A model generated the notes under the pieces. That model did not search any database. It was given only the letters and a program-made list of their open reading frames with translations, and had not been told where the DNA came from. Below are positions 52,391-61,750 of a stretch of 64,000 nucleotides of DNA, piece after piece. This DNA is from Knoellia subterranea KCTC 19937 (GTDB lineage: Bacteria > Actinomycetota > Actinomycetes > Actinomycetales > Dermatophilaceae): contig NZ_AVPK01000008.1 in assembly GCF_000768685.1 (NCBI RefSeq), positions 62,001-126,000 on the forward strand, read 5' to 3'. The translations under genes and the position numbers were made by a program. How positions within the stretch are numbered: the stretch's first letter is position 1; the number at the start of each line of letters is the position of its first letter.

Positions 52391-52917
52391 GGCTTCCACT
52401 CCAGGTCGGCGTCGGTCAGTGCGGAGTCGAGGATGCCGAGTGCCTTCGGGCCCATGCCGTGCAGCGCGGCGATGTCGGCGCGAGTCCACTCGGACAGCTC
52501 CTCGAGCGTCGTGATGCCGACGTGCTCCATCGCGTTCTGGGCCGGATTGCTCGTCTTCGGCAGCGGAGTCCCCATGGCTTCGAGAGTAGCCGCGATCCGT
52601 TGCCGGTATGCCGCGGCCAGGGCCTCGAGGTCCGCGCGGTAGTCCGCGATCCGGCAACCCAAACCGTTGCGCTTCACGAGGATTCCCTCGTCGGCCCAGT
52701 GGGGGCGTGCCTGCGTGAGCAGCGGTGGGGGAAGGTCTCCGGCGGCGTTCGTGATCCGCCACCAGGGCAGTCCCTCGCTGTGGTGACGCATGAACGCGCC
52801 CACCTGTCGCGGGCCGATCCCGACGATGGCGGCGAGGTCGCCGTAGGACACGACCCGCCCCCTCGGCACGAGCTCGACGAGGGTCAGCACCCGCTCGATC
52901 GTCAGCTCACTGGCCAT
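52387..52917 (-). CDS. Alkyltransferase-like (ATL) DNA-binding protein with C-terminal helix-hairpin-helix domain
   Basis: Residues 1-95 match the MGMT DNA-binding domain (VPRGRVVSYGDLAAIVG, RQVGAFMRHH), but the active PCHR is replaced by PWWRI, so no methyl transfer is possible. ATL proteins bind O6-alkylguanine and hand it to nucleotide excision repair. The last 60 residues (EHVGITTLEELSEWTRADIAALHGMG) form a helix-hairpin-helix of the RNA polymerase alpha-CTD type. Such a fusion would add a second DNA- or protein-binding surface. It is coupled to the PPOX-like gene. Confidence 0.87.
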   Translation of the reverse strand: MASELTIERVLTLVELVPRGRVVSYGDLAAIVGIGPRQVGAFMRHHSEGLPWWRITNAAGDLPPPLLTQARPHWADEGILVKRNGLGCRIADYRADLEALAAAYRQRIAATLEAMGTPLPKTSNPAQNAMEHVGITTLEELSEWTRADIAALHGMGPKALGILDSALTDADLEWKP

Positions 52918-52940
52918 GAGGGCGAGCCTGCCACGACACC

Positions 52941-52946
52941 TAGGAT
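52941..52946 (+). promoter_or_regulatory. -10 box TAGGAT, 6 nt before the MFS start (leaderless)
   Basis: TAGGAT ends 6 nt before GTG 52953. The region also holds the start of the divergent ATL gene. Confidence 0.5.
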
Positions 52947-52952
52947 GAAGCG

Positions 52953-54233
52953 GTGGTGGGACCCGAGATCGTCGTGAGCACTCAGTCGCTCCCGAGCCTC
53001 TGGCGGGACGGCGACTTCCTGCGCTACTGGGGCTCCCGCGCGGTCACGATGATCGGCTCGTCCGTCACCGCGGTTGCCCTGCCCGTCCTCATCTACCACC
53101 TCACCGGTTCACCCGCCCTGACGTCCGGCCTCAGGGCGACGAGCACCCTGTCGATGGCGGCTTTCGGCCTCGTCGGCGGCGTCCTCGGCGACCGCTTCGA
53201 CCGCCGCCGCATCATGATCACCGCCGACCTCGTCAGCGCGCTCGCCATCGCGAGTCTCGTCGCGGCTCACCTTGCCGGGGTCCTCACCGTTCCTCATGTG
53301 TATGCCGCCGACTTCGCCTCCGCGTCGGCGGCTGTCCTTTTCGACGGGTCCAGTGCCGGAGCACTGCCGACCCTCGTGGGTCGACCACGATTGCCGGAGG
53401 CCAACGCCCGCATCTGGGGCACGCAGGGAGTCCTCGACGTCGTCATGCCGGCACTCGCCGGGCTGGCGCTCGCGATCTGGTCGCCGGCCAGTCTCCTGGT
53501 CATCGATGTCCTGTCGTTCGTCGGGAGCGCCCTACTCGTGCGCGCCATCCGCGGTGCCCTCAACGAACGGCGTGCCAGGACCGTCAGGACGACCGCCCGG
53601 GACCTCTGGGCGGACCTCGTCGAAGGCGTCACCTTCCTCCGACGCCATCCGACCCTGTGGCCGCTCGCGATGGTGGCGGTCTTCGGGGCCGGGTCGGCGG
53701 CCGCCCTGCTCGGCCTCATCGTGCCGTGGGCCGACCGCGTCCTCGGTGTGGGCACGAGCGGGTGGAGGTTCGGGATGCTCTTCGGCAGTTGGGCGGCTGG
53801 TGCGTTCTTCGCGTCCTTCCTCATGCCGCGACTGAGCCGGCGGTATGGAGCGATCCGGCTCGCGCAGTGCCTCTTCCCGGCCATGACCGTGCTGTTGCTC
53901 GTCCTCAGCCGGCTTGATCGCTACGGCGGGGCGCTCGCGGTCTACCTCGCCCACGCCACCCTGCACGTCCTGGTCATCAGCGCCACCGTCACCTATCGCA
54001 TGCAGATCGTTCCCGAACGCCTCCTGTCCCGAGTGAGCACTGCATCACGCACGCTCTCGTGGGGTGGCGGCGCGACGATCGGGGTTCTCGTCTCGGGCCA
54101 GCTCGCCTCGCACTTCGGCGTGAGGGCCGCCCTCCTCGCGGTGGCCGTCGCCAACGGCTGTGCCGCCCTGCTCGCCTGGGTGCCCGCCCTGCGGCGAGCG
54201 GCACCCACGGCGCGGTACGCGGAAACGGCGTGA
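52953..54233 (+). CDS. MFS transporter
   Basis: The 426-aa protein has about 12 membrane helices. MFS motif A appears as GGVLGDRFDRRRIMI. It resembles the macrolide-efflux/EntS-like MFS group, like the transporter at 17694, but the two are only distantly alike. Substrate unknown. The GTG start follows a leaderless-type -10 box. Confidence 0.9.
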   Translation: MVGPEIVVSTQSLPSLWRDGDFLRYWGSRAVTMIGSSVTAVALPVLIYHLTGSPALTSGLRATSTLSMAAFGLVGGVLGDRFDRRRIMITADLVSALAIASLVAAHLAGVLTVPHVYAADFASASAAVLFDGSSAGALPTLVGRPRLPEANARIWGTQGVLDVVMPALAGLALAIWSPASLLVIDVLSFVGSALLVRAIRGALNERRARTVRTTARDLWADLVEGVTFLRRHPTLWPLAMVAVFGAGSAAALLGLIVPWADRVLGVGTSGWRFGMLFGSWAAGAFFASFLMPRLSRRYGAIRLAQCLFPAMTVLLLVLSRLDRYGGALAVYLAHATLHVLVISATVTYRMQIVPERLLSRVSTASRTLSWGGGATIGVLVSGQLASHFGVRAALLAVAVANGCAALLAWVPALRRAAPTARYAETA

Positions 54234-54403
54234 CCGGCATACCTGCCTGCATGGGCCATCCGAACCAGCCCGAACCGGTGGGTCCGGCTGGCCCGCCCGA
54301 GTGATGTGACCACGCTGCGCAGCGAGGACAGTTGAAGTGACGACGCGACGGGCAGGCCGTCGCAATGCCGGGTCGTCTGGTCTGGGGTGGAAGGAGACCA
54401 GAC

Positions 54404-55330
54404 ATGACACTCGCGCAGATCGCCGCAGGAACGAAGAACGTGTCGGTGCAGGACTACACCGGCGGGGTCCCGTTGGCCAAGGAGTTCCAGAACCGTCTCA
54501 CCGTCCTCGGGTGCCTCGACCCGCCGGCGGACGGTTCCGTGGGTCCGGTGACCAAGCTCGTCGTCCCGACGTTCGCCAAGGTGCTCAACCTGCCCGCGGC
54601 CGACGGCATCACCCCCGCTGTCGCCAGGGCGATGCTGTCGCAGACCGCCGCGACGTTCCTGCCGTGGTCGTTCGGCAACGACTTCCCGAGCAAGCTCGTG
54701 CGGTTCATGTTGGACAAGGGCTTCTTCGTGGCGCGACTTCCGGGCTTCCTCACGATCGTCTACATCGAGGGTGCCGACGAGAACGGCCGTCCCAACCCGG
54801 ACAAGTTCAACCAGTTCAACGACCGGCGGATCGTCCTGCGCCGAGAGCCGAACGGGCGGCCGGTGATCCTGCACAACGCCCTCGCGACGACCGAACCGGG
54901 GAAGTTCTTCACGGAGAATCCGCCCAAACCCGAGGGCGCCGCCCGCATCGCCTTCGGGCAGTACAAGGCGTGGCGGGTCGGCTTCCACAAGGCCAGCCAG
55001 TCGCCGCCGACGCGGCACGAGGCGTTGGTCCAGGTCGGAAACATCACGATTCACCGGGACAAGAACAAGGACGGGAAGCGCGTTGACGCGCAGGGCAGGG
55101 AGGACAAGAAGTTCACTGGTGACGGGTTCGGGATCAACCAGCACAACGGGCACGACAACCCCGTGGACAACGTCGGGAAAACCAGCGCGGGCTGTCTCGT
55201 CGGCCGGAGCGTGGCAGAGCACAAGGAGTTCATGGCTCTCGTCAAGACCGACCCACGGTTCAGGGCGACCAAGGGTTACGTCTATCTGACGACGGTCCTC
55301 AACGGGGACCACTTCGGCGCCTTCGCCTGA
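54404..55330 (+). CDS. Peptidoglycan-binding-like protein with an L,D-transpeptidase-like His/Cys motif
   Basis: The 308-aa protein starts at ATG 54404 after AAGGAGA. Residues about 25-60 (FQNRLTVLGCLDPPADGSVGP) look like a peptidoglycan-binding repeat. Near the C-terminus GFGINQHNGHDNP followed by GKTSAGCLVG supplies a His and a Cys in the order and spacing of YkuD-type L,D-transpeptidase folds (HxG ... SxGC). There is no signal peptide or membrane helix, which is unusual for a wall enzyme and more like phage-type or contact-dependent enzymes. Activity is inferred only. Confidence 0.75.
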   Translation: MTLAQIAAGTKNVSVQDYTGGVPLAKEFQNRLTVLGCLDPPADGSVGPVTKLVVPTFAKVLNLPAADGITPAVARAMLSQTAATFLPWSFGNDFPSKLVRFMLDKGFFVARLPGFLTIVYIEGADENGRPNPDKFNQFNDRRIVLRREPNGRPVILHNALATTEPGKFFTENPPKPEGAARIAFGQYKAWRVGFHKASQSPPTRHEALVQVGNITIHRDKNKDGKRVDAQGREDKKFTGDGFGINQHNGHDNPVDNVGKTSAGCLVGRSVAEHKEFMALVKTDPRFRATKGYVYLTTVLNGDHFGAFA

Positions 55331-55392
55331 CGTGAGTCGCGCGGCCGTGCGGACGACACGGAATCCGCGTGAACGGCATACCGGGTCGTCGT

Positions 55393-55398
55393 TATCCT
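55393..55398 (+). promoter_or_regulatory. Candidate proS -10 box TATCCT
   Basis: TATCCT lies 37 bp before GTG 55436. Here a short leader with CTGGAG remains, so this mRNA would not be leaderless. An 8-mer copy sits at 55374-55381. Confidence 0.4.
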
Positions 55399-55435
55399 TG
55401 GCGGGTTCCCACCCACGAAACCCTGGAGACCCACT

Positions 55436-57223
55436 GTGGCCATGCGCATGTCCTCGCTGTTCCTGCGAACCCTGCGCGACAACCCGGCGGACGCCGAGCT
55501 GCCCGGTCACCGGCTCCTCGTGCGCGCCGGCTACATCCGTCGCGCAGCCCCCGGCATCTACACGTGGCTGCCGCTCGGGCTCAAGGTGCTGCGCAAGGTC
55601 GAGGCGATCGTGCGTGAGGAGATGGACGCGATCGGCGCCCAGGAGCTGACGTTCCCCGCGCTGCTGCCGCGTGAGCCCTACGAGGCGAGCAACCGCTGGA
55701 CCGAGTACGGCGACAACATCTTCCGCCTCAAGGACCGCAAGGACGCCGACTACCTGCTCGGGCCGACGCACGAGGAGATGTTCACCCTCGCGGTCAAGGA
55801 CATGTACTCGTCCTACAAGGACCTGCCGCTCAGCCTCTACCAGATCCAGAACAAGTACCGCGACGAGGCGCGTCCGCGCGCCGGGCTCCTGCGCGGCCGC
55901 GAGTTCATCATGAAGGACTCGTACTCGTTCGACGTCTCCGACGAGGGTCTGGACGCGTCCTACCAGGCGCACCGCGAGGCCTACATCCGGATCTTCGACC
56001 GGCTCGGCTTCGAGTACGTCATCGTCTCCGCGATGTCCGGCGCGATGGGCGGCTCGGCGAGCGAGGAGTTCCTCGCCGTGAGCGAGATCGGCGAGGACAC
56101 GTTCGTCCGCAACGACGCCGGGACGTATGCCGCGAACGTCGAGGCAGTCGTCGTGCCGACCGCTGACGCGGTCGATGCGTCGGGTATGCCGGCCGCCCAC
56201 GTCGAGGACACGCCTGACACTCCGACGATCGAGACGTTGGTGTCGGTGCTCAATGCCTCGCATCCGAGGTCGGACGGGCGCGAGTGGACGGCCGCGGACA
56301 CGCTGAAGAACGTCCTCGTCATGCTCGTCCACCCGGACGGCACCCGCGAGCCGCTCGCCATCGGCGTGCCCGGGGACCGCGAGGTCGACGCCAAGCGACT
56401 CGAGGCTCAGGTCGGCCCGGCCGAGGTGGAGGCCTTCGAGGAGAAGGACTTTGCGCGCTACCCGATGCTCGCCAAGGGCTACATCGGCCCGGGCGTCCTC
56501 GGCGAGGAAAAGTCGTCGGGAATCCGCTACCTCCTCGACCCGCGCATCGGTGCGGGTTCGGCGTGGGTGACAGGTGCCGACGAGACGGGCAAGCACGTGC
56601 TCGACCTCGTCCACGGGCGCGACTTCACCGCCGACGGCACGATCCAGGCGGCCGAGGTGCGTGAGGGCGACGCGAGCCCGGACGGCAACGGTGTCCTGCA
56701 CACGGCTCGCGGCATCGAGATGGGCCACATCTTCCAGCTCGGCCGCAAGTTCGCCGAGGCGCTCGACCTCAAGGTGCTCGACGAGAACGGCAAGCTCGTC
56801 ACCGTCACGATGGGGTCCTACGGCATCGGTGTCTCGCGCGCCGTCGCCGCGATCGCCGAGGGGAACCTCGACGACGCGGGCCTGATCTGGCCCCGCAACG
56901 TCACGCCGGCCGACGTCCACGTCGTTGCCACCGGCAAGAACCGTGAGCGCGACGGCGACGTCTTCGCCAAGGCCGACGAGCTCACGGAGGCGTTCGAGGC
57001 CGCGGGTCTCGACGTGATCTATGACGACCGCGAGAAGGTCAGCCCCGGCGTGAAGTTCAAGGACTCCGAGCTCATCGGCGTCCCCACGATCGTCGTCGTC
57101 GGCAAGTCCCTCGAGAACGGCATCGTCGAGATCAAGGACCGTCGCACTGGCGAGCGCCGAGAGGTGCCCGTCGACTCGGTGCTGGACGAGGTGCTGGCCG
57201 AGGTCCGCGGAGCCACCGCGTGA
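55436..57223 (+). CDS. proS: Prolyl-tRNA synthetase
   Basis: The 595-aa class II enzyme is of the bacterial type with an editing insertion. Motif 1 includes [25 protein letters not shown]; motif 2 is [22 protein letters not shown]; the insertion runs about residues 225-400; motif 3 is [19 protein letters not shown]. An anticodon-binding domain follows ([18 protein letters not shown]). GTG 55436 or ATG 55442 can be the start. The next gene overlaps its stop by GTGA. Confidence 0.97.
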   Translation: MAMRMSSLFLRTLRDNPADAELPGHRLLVRAGYIRRAAPGIYTWLPLGLKVLRKVEAIVREEMDAIGAQELTFPALLPREPYEASNRWTEYGDNIFRLKDRKDADYLLGPTHEEMFTLAVKDMYSSYKDLPLSLYQIQNKYRDEARPRAGLLRGREFIMKDSYSFDVSDEGLDASYQAHREAYIRIFDRLGFEYVIVSAMSGAMGGSASEEFLAVSEIGEDTFVRNDAGTYAANVEAVVVPTADAVDASGMPAAHVEDTPDTPTIETLVSVLNASHPRSDGREWTAADTLKNVLVMLVHPDGTREPLAIGVPGDREVDAKRLEAQVGPAEVEAFEEKDFARYPMLAKGYIGPGVLGEEKSSGIRYLLDPRIGAGSAWVTGADETGKHVLDLVHGRDFTADGTIQAAEVREGDASPDGNGVLHTARGIEMGHIFQLGRKFAEALDLKVLDENGKLVTVTMGSYGIGVSRAVAAIAEGNLDDAGLIWPRNVTPADVHVVATGKNRERDGDVFAKADELTEAFEAAGLDVIYDDREKVSPGVKFKDSELIGVPTIVVVGKSLENGIVEIKDRRTGERREVPVDSVLDEVLAEVRGATA

Positions 57224-58005
57224 CGTCGGGCGTGAGCGGCGCCCGCCCGCTCGACGCAGTCATCTTCGACTGGGGCGGCACGCTCACGCCCTGGCACGAC
57301 GTCGACCTGCCCGAGCAGTGGCGCGTCTTCGCCCGTGAGGTGCACGGCGTCCCCGTCGACTCGCCCGACGTCAGCGAGGCCGACCTCGAGCACGCCCAAG
57401 AGCTCGCCGACAAGATCCTCGCCGCCGAGGACGCCGCGTGGAAGCGCGGTCGCGAGGACCACTCCAGCGCGACGCTCGAGCAGGTCCTCGACGCGGCTGG
57501 GGTGGACGCCGAGAACGACCGGCACCACCTGGCGCTCGCGGCGTACCAGGGGTTCTGGGAGCCGCACACGTTCACCGATCCGCAGGTGCGTCCGCTCTGG
57601 GAGGGGCTGCGCAAACGCGGTCTGCGTGTCGGCGTCCTGTCCAACACGATCTGGTCGCGGGAGTACCACCGCGAGATCTTCGAGCGTGACGGCGTTCTCG
57701 ACCTCATCGACGGTGACGTCTACTCGTCCGAGATCGACCATGTGAAGCCGCACCCTGAGGCGTTTCGGGCGGCCTGCGCCGCCGTGGGTGTGGAGCCGGC
57801 CGCCGCCGTCTATGTCGGCGACCGAATGTTCGAGGACGTCCACGGACCGCAGCAGATCGGGATGCGCGCCATCTGGATCCCGCACAGCGACATCCCGACC
57901 AACCAGCGCGTGGAGGTCACGGCCGTCCCCGACGCCCGCGCCCACGAGCTGATCGACATCCTCGACATCGTCGACGGCTGGGGCGCAGCCGCCTCGCGCG
58001 ACTGA
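57220..58005 (+). CDS. HAD-superfamily hydrolase
   Basis: The 261-aa protein has motif I in [13 protein letters not shown] (nucleophile Asp; the usual second Asp at +2 is Gly, as in dehalogenase- and phosphonatase-like members), motif II in VGVLSNT, the Lys in VKPHPEAF and motif IV in [14 protein letters not shown] helical cap lies between about residues 30 and 110. Substrate unknown. It is coupled to proS by GTGA overlap. Confidence 0.9.
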   Translation: MTSGVSGARPLDAVIFDWGGTLTPWHDVDLPEQWRVFAREVHGVPVDSPDVSEADLEHAQELADKILAAEDAAWKRGREDHSSATLEQVLDAAGVDAENDRHHLALAAYQGFWEPHTFTDPQVRPLWEGLRKRGLRVGVLSNTIWSREYHREIFERDGVLDLIDGDVYSSEIDHVKPHPEAFRAACAAVGVEPAAAVYVGDRMFEDVHGPQQIGMRAIWIPHSDIPTNQRVEVTAVPDARAHELIDILDIVDGWGAAASRD

Positions 58006-58018
58006 GTCTGCTGCGGCC

Positions 58019-58798
58019 GTGCCGGATCCCGACCTGACGACCTTCGCGCTCATGGCGCTGGCGGGTTTCGTCGCGGGTTGGGTCGATGCGGTCGTCGGTG
58101 GTGGCGGGCTCGTGCAGCTTCCGGCGCTGTTGCTCGGTTTCCCCGGCGCGACGCCGGCGCAGCTGCTCGCCACGAACAAGTTCGGCTCGATCTGGGGCAC
58201 GGTCACGAGCGCCGCCACGTACTGGCGGCGGGTCAAGCCCGACCTGCGTACCGCCCTGCCCATGGCCGGCGTGGCCTACATCGGCGCGATCGGTGGAGCG
58301 CTCATCGGGCTGCACATCCCGAAGCCGGCGTTCAACCCGATCATCCTCGTGATGCTCATCGGCGTCGGTGCCTACACGCTCTTCAAGCCCTCCCTCGGCA
58401 CGTCGACGGCTCTCCGGTGGGACGGCACGCGGCACACAGTCGTCGCGATGCTTGTCGGGTTCGTCATCGGTGTCTATGACGGCGCGCTCGGGCCGGGGAC
58501 GGGCTCGTTCATGGTGTTCGCGCTCGTCGGACTCATGGGCTATGCGTTCCTCGAGGCCAGCGCCAAGGCCAAGATCGCGAACTTCGCGACCAACCTGGGT
58601 GCGCTCACGGTCTTTGCGCCCGGGGGTCACGTCATGTGGAAGGTCGGCGCCGTCATGGCCGTCGCCAACCTGCTCGGTGGCTACGTCGGCGCTCGCACGG
58701 CCGTGTCGCTGGGGAGCAAGTTCGTGCGCATCGTCTTCATCTGCGTCGTCGTCGCCTTCACCATCCGGATCGGCGGGCAGGTCCTTGGCATCTGGTGA
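58019..58798 (+). CDS. TSUP (TauE/SafE) family transporter
   Basis: The 259-aa protein has about eight membrane helices and the repeated TSUP signature: AGWVDAVVGGGGLVQLPALL in the first half and GVYDGALGPGTGSFMVFALV in the second. TSUP proteins move sulfite, sulfonates or other organic anions. Its 3' end overlaps the kinase start. Confidence 0.92.
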   Translation: MPDPDLTTFALMALAGFVAGWVDAVVGGGGLVQLPALLLGFPGATPAQLLATNKFGSIWGTVTSAATYWRRVKPDLRTALPMAGVAYIGAIGGALIGLHIPKPAFNPIILVMLIGVGAYTLFKPSLGTSTALRWDGTRHTVVAMLVGFVIGVYDGALGPGTGSFMVFALVGLMGYAFLEASAKAKIANFATNLGALTVFAPGGHVMWKVGAVMAVANLLGGYVGARTAVSLGSKFVRIVFICVVVAFTIRIGGQVLGIW

Positions 58799-59471
58799 AT
58801 CCCGCTCTGTCGAGGACCTGTTGGGGCGGTTGGAGTCCCTCGTCGCTCGGGTTGCTCCGCGTCGGGCCGTCCTCGGGATCGCCGGGCCACCGGGAGCCGG
58901 CAAGACGACCCTGGTGAGCCGACTGCTCACCGCCGTGACGGCATACGAGGGTCTCTCTGGACGGGTCGCGCACGTGCCGATGGACGGCTTCCACCTCACG
59001 AACGCGGAGCTCGACGCGTTGGGGCGACGTGACCGCAAGGGCGCGCCGGACACGTTCGATGCCATCGCGTATGCCGGTGTGCTGGCTTCCACTCGCGCGG
59101 TGCCTCGCGCGGTGGTCGCGGCACCGACGTTCGATCACGGGCTGGGTGAGCCGGTGGCGGCTGGTGCGGTGGTGCCGGTGGATGCGGATCTCGTGGTGAC
59201 GGAGGGGAACTACCTGTTGCTGGGCTCGGGGGACTGGGCCGCCGTGCCGCCGCTGCTCGACGAGGTGTGGTGGTGTGCCCTGGACGGGGAGGTTCGCGTG
59301 TCGCGCCTCGTGGCGCGGCACGTGGAGACCGGGCGTGGCCTTGAGGACGCGACCGAGTGGGTGCTGCGGTCCGATGAGGCGAACGCGCAGGCTGTGGTCG
59401 ATGCTGCCGGAGAGGCCCGGGCCGACGTGGTGTTCGTCGATGGATCCGTTGTGCGAGAGGGACGTTCGTGA
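58785..59471 (+). CDS. Nucleoside/nucleotide kinase-like P-loop protein (uridine kinase/FrcK type)
   Basis: The product (about 228 aa) has Walker A in GIAGPPGAGKTTLVSRLL, VAHVPMDGFHLTNAELD with the substrate Asp, and VVTEGNYLLLGSGDW, the pattern of uridine-kinase/pantothenate-kinase-like proteins annotated as FrcK-like. No ATG or GTG starts the frame; TTG 58785, inside the end of the TSUP gene, is the best candidate. The product overlaps cobK by 4 bp. Confidence 0.85.
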   Translation: MASGESRSVEDLLGRLESLVARVAPRRAVLGIAGPPGAGKTTLVSRLLTAVTAYEGLSGRVAHVPMDGFHLTNAELDALGRRDRKGAPDTFDAIAYAGVLASTRAVPRAVVAAPTFDHGLGEPVAAGAVVPVDADLVVTEGNYLLLGSGDWAAVPPLLDEVWWCALDGEVRVSRLVARHVETGRGLEDATEWVLRSDEANAQAVVDAAGEARADVVFVDGSVVREGRS

Positions 59472-60238
59472 CTCGGGTGCTGTTGTTGGGGGGTACGGCG
59501 GAGGCTCGGGCACTGGCTGCGGCGTTGGTCGATGCCGGGGTGGAGGTCGTGTCGTCGCTGGCCGGGCGGGTGTCCCGCCCGCGACTGCCCGTGGGGGAGG
59601 TGCGAGTCGGCGGGTTCGGTGGGGTCGAGGGTCTGGCGGGTGAGATCGCCCGTGGTGGCTTCACGCATCTCGTCGATGCGACGCATCCGTTCGCGGTTGG
59701 GATGACGGCCAACGCGGGGGCCGCGGCGCGTTTCGCTGGCGTGCCGTGTCTGCGGCTGGCCCGGCCGGGGTGGGCCGGGCATCCGGACGCGGGTTCGTGG
59801 CACTGGGTGTCGGACTATGAAGCTGCGCGTGCCGTGGCGGAGTCGTTGAGGGCTCGGCGGCCGTTCGTCACAACAGGTCGGCAGACGTTGCAGCACTATG
59901 CGAGCTGGGCTGACCGGGACGCCGTGGTGCGGGTCGTGGAACCTCTGGACGCGGACGCACCCGCCCGGTGGACCGTGGTGTTGGACCGCGGACCCTACGA
60001 CGTGGCCGGCGAGACGGCGCTGATGCACGAGCACGCGCTGGATGTCATGCTCACGAAGGACTCGGGCGGTGATTACACCGCGGCCAAGCTGACCGCAGCA
60101 CGCGAGCTGGGTGTGCCGGTCGTCGTCGTGAAGCGCCCTGAGGTGCCCGTCGGTCTGGACGAGGTCGCCTCAGTGCCCGACGTCCTCACCTGGCTGAATG
60201 GCGGGAGCGGGTCAGGAGTCGGGCGGTGGCGAGGGTGA
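59468..60238 (+). CDS. cobK: Precorrin-6A reductase
   Basis: CobK reduces precorrin-6A with NADPH in aerobic cobalamin synthesis. The 256-aa product has VLLLGGTAEARALAAAL, VDATHPFAVGMTANAGAAA, FVTTGRQTLQHY and LTKDSGGDYTAAKLTAARELG, all typical. It begins inside the kinase stop (GTGA). Its last 53 bp overlap the 3' end of the convergent cobD. Confidence 0.95.
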   Translation: MTRVLLLGGTAEARALAAALVDAGVEVVSSLAGRVSRPRLPVGEVRVGGFGGVEGLAGEIARGGFTHLVDATHPFAVGMTANAGAAARFAGVPCLRLARPGWAGHPDAGSWHWVSDYEAARAVAESLRARRPFVTTGRQTLQHYASWADRDAVVRVVEPLDADAPARWTVVLDRGPYDVAGETALMHEHALDVMLTKDSGGDYTAAKLTAARELGVPVVVVKRPEVPVGLDEVASVPDVLTWLNGGSGSGVGRWRG

Positions 60239-61205
60239 CGAGGGCTGCCACCGAGAGGCGGCGTAGGTGCTTCGTGGTGCGGGCGATGTCGTTCACGGTC
60301 ACGGGTGGGCCGTCGCCAAGGTGCCCGCGGTCCTCGTCGACGCCGTCGTAGTGGTTCGTGCCGCCGAGTCGGACCCCCAGGGCTGCCGCCCATGAAGCTT
60401 CAACCGGCCCCGCGTTGGGGCTGGGGTGGGCGGGGGCATCGCGTCGCACGGTGTCGATGACCGCGCTGGCACGGTGGCGGTCCGTTTGCCCAGCGAGGGC
60501 GGCGTTGAGCGCCACCGTGAGACGTGCGGGGATCCAGTTGGCCACGTCATCGAGCCGGGCCGCGGCCCAGCCGAACTCGCGGTAGCGCTCGTTGCGGTGG
60601 CCCCACATCGCGTCGAGGGTGTTGATCGCGCGGTAGCCGACGAGGCCCGGCACGCCCGCCACGGCTCCCCAGAACAGTGGCGCCACCACGGCGTCCGCGG
60701 AGTTCTCCGCGAGACTCTCGACACAGGCGCGCGCGATCTCGTCCGCGTCGAGGGCGCTCGGGTCACGGCCCACGAGGTTGCGGATGCGCTGGCGTGCACC
60801 AGCTACGTCGTCGGCGGTGAGCAGGTCGTCGATGGCTTCACCCTCGCGTTCGAGGGAGCGTCCACCGACCACGGCCCACGTGGCTGCGGCCGTCACCGCC
60901 ACTCGGGCAGCGGTGGGGAATCGACGCTCGAGGAGACCGAGACCTGCGGCTGAAGCGACGAGCATTCCGACACCCACGGCGCCCCGGGTGCGGCTGGGCG
61001 CGTGGATCCGCTGCTCCAGAGCCGCGGCGAGCTGACCGAAACCGGCCACGGGATGGCCCCGTCGCGGGTCGCCGAACGCCCGGTCGGCCAGGAAGCCCAG
61101 CACGAGCCCGGCCGCGACCGGATCGAGTCGTCTCGAGGAGCCTGACAGGCGCCGTGAGACTGCAGTTTGCGTCGTGCTCTGGGACATCAGGGCAGGAGCC
61201 ATCAC
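60186..61205 (-). CDS. cobD: Adenosylcobinamide-phosphate synthase
   Basis: CobD (CbiB) attaches aminopropanol phosphate to adenosylcobyric acid at the membrane. The 339-aa protein has LADRAFGDPRRGHPVAGFG, ACVESLAENSADAVVAPLFW, GLVGYRAINTLDAMWGHRN and YREFGWAAARLDDVANWIPARL. The start is GTG 61205 or the next codon ATG 61202. It is coupled to cobU upstream and overlaps cobK at its end. Confidence 0.95.
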   Translation of the reverse strand: MMAPALMSQSTTQTAVSRRLSGSSRRLDPVAAGLVLGFLADRAFGDPRRGHPVAGFGQLAAALEQRIHAPSRTRGAVGVGMLVASAAGLGLLERRFPTAARVAVTAAATWAVVGGRSLEREGEAIDDLLTADDVAGARQRIRNLVGRDPSALDADEIARACVESLAENSADAVVAPLFWGAVAGVPGLVGYRAINTLDAMWGHRNERYREFGWAAARLDDVANWIPARLTVALNAALAGQTDRHRASAVIDTVRRDAPAHPSPNAGPVEASWAAALGVRLGGTNHYDGVDEDRGHLGDGPPVTVNDIARTTKHLRRLSVAALVTLATARLLTRSRHSAR

Positions 61206-61750
61206 GGCTGACTCAGGGGGAGGACGTGGCCGGCAACGACGAGGAGGACGCGGTCACTGGCCCGTGCGATGTCCTGGTTGAGCCGTCCGAGTTCGTCGGC
61301 GAAGATCCGCCCCGAGCGGTGCTCCGGGACGACGCCCCACCCGACCTCGTTCGTCACGGCCACGACGTCGTGGGGGCAACGAGCCCATGCCTCAACCACG
61401 GCGGAGGTGCGCTGGTGCAGGGCCTCCTGCCACGACTCCCGCGGGGCTTCCCACACGTCGAGCTCGTCGAGGGCGCTCGTGAGCCACGTACCGAGGCAGT
61501 CAATGAGGGCTGGCCCGGTCAGGGCTTCGAGGGCGTCGGCGAGGTCGCGGGTCTCCACCGTCGACCAAGACGTCGGGCGACGATCCCGGTGTGCGGCAAT
61601 GCGGTTCGCCCAGTCCGGGTCGTCAATGGACGGTCCTGTCGCGACGTAGGTCGCTGATCCGTGCGGCGCCATCTCGGCCAAGAGTTTCTCGGCCACCATG
61701 GACTTCCCGGAGCGGACCCCGCCGGTCACGAGTGTCCGCACGGTCACCAC
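61202..61750 (-). CDS. cobU: Adenosylcobinamide kinase/guanylyltransferase
   Basis: The 182-aa enzyme phosphorylates and then guanylylates adenosylcobinamide. P-loop GGVRSGKSMVAEKLL, VATGPSIDDPDWANRI AAHRDRR with the GMP-accepting His, LIDCLGTWLTS and VTNEVGWGVVPEHRSGRIF are present. The start is GTG 61750 (GTG 61747 also possible), overlapping cobS. Confidence 0.95.
   Translation of the reverse strand: MVTVRTLVTGGVRSGKSMVAEKLLAEMAPHGSATYVATGPSIDDPDWANRIAAHRDRRPTSWSTVETRDLADALEALTGPALIDCLGTWLTSALDELDVWEAPRESWQEALHQRTSAVVEAWARCPHDVVAVTNEVGWGVVPEHRSGRIFADELGRLNQDIARASDRVLLVVAGHVLPLSQP

Noticed and set aside
53993-56920. A 975-codon minus-strand open frame antisense to proS and its neighbours
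   Set aside because: The product is Arg/Val/Asp-rich shadow sequence with no domain. The plus-strand genes are clear proteins with known families.
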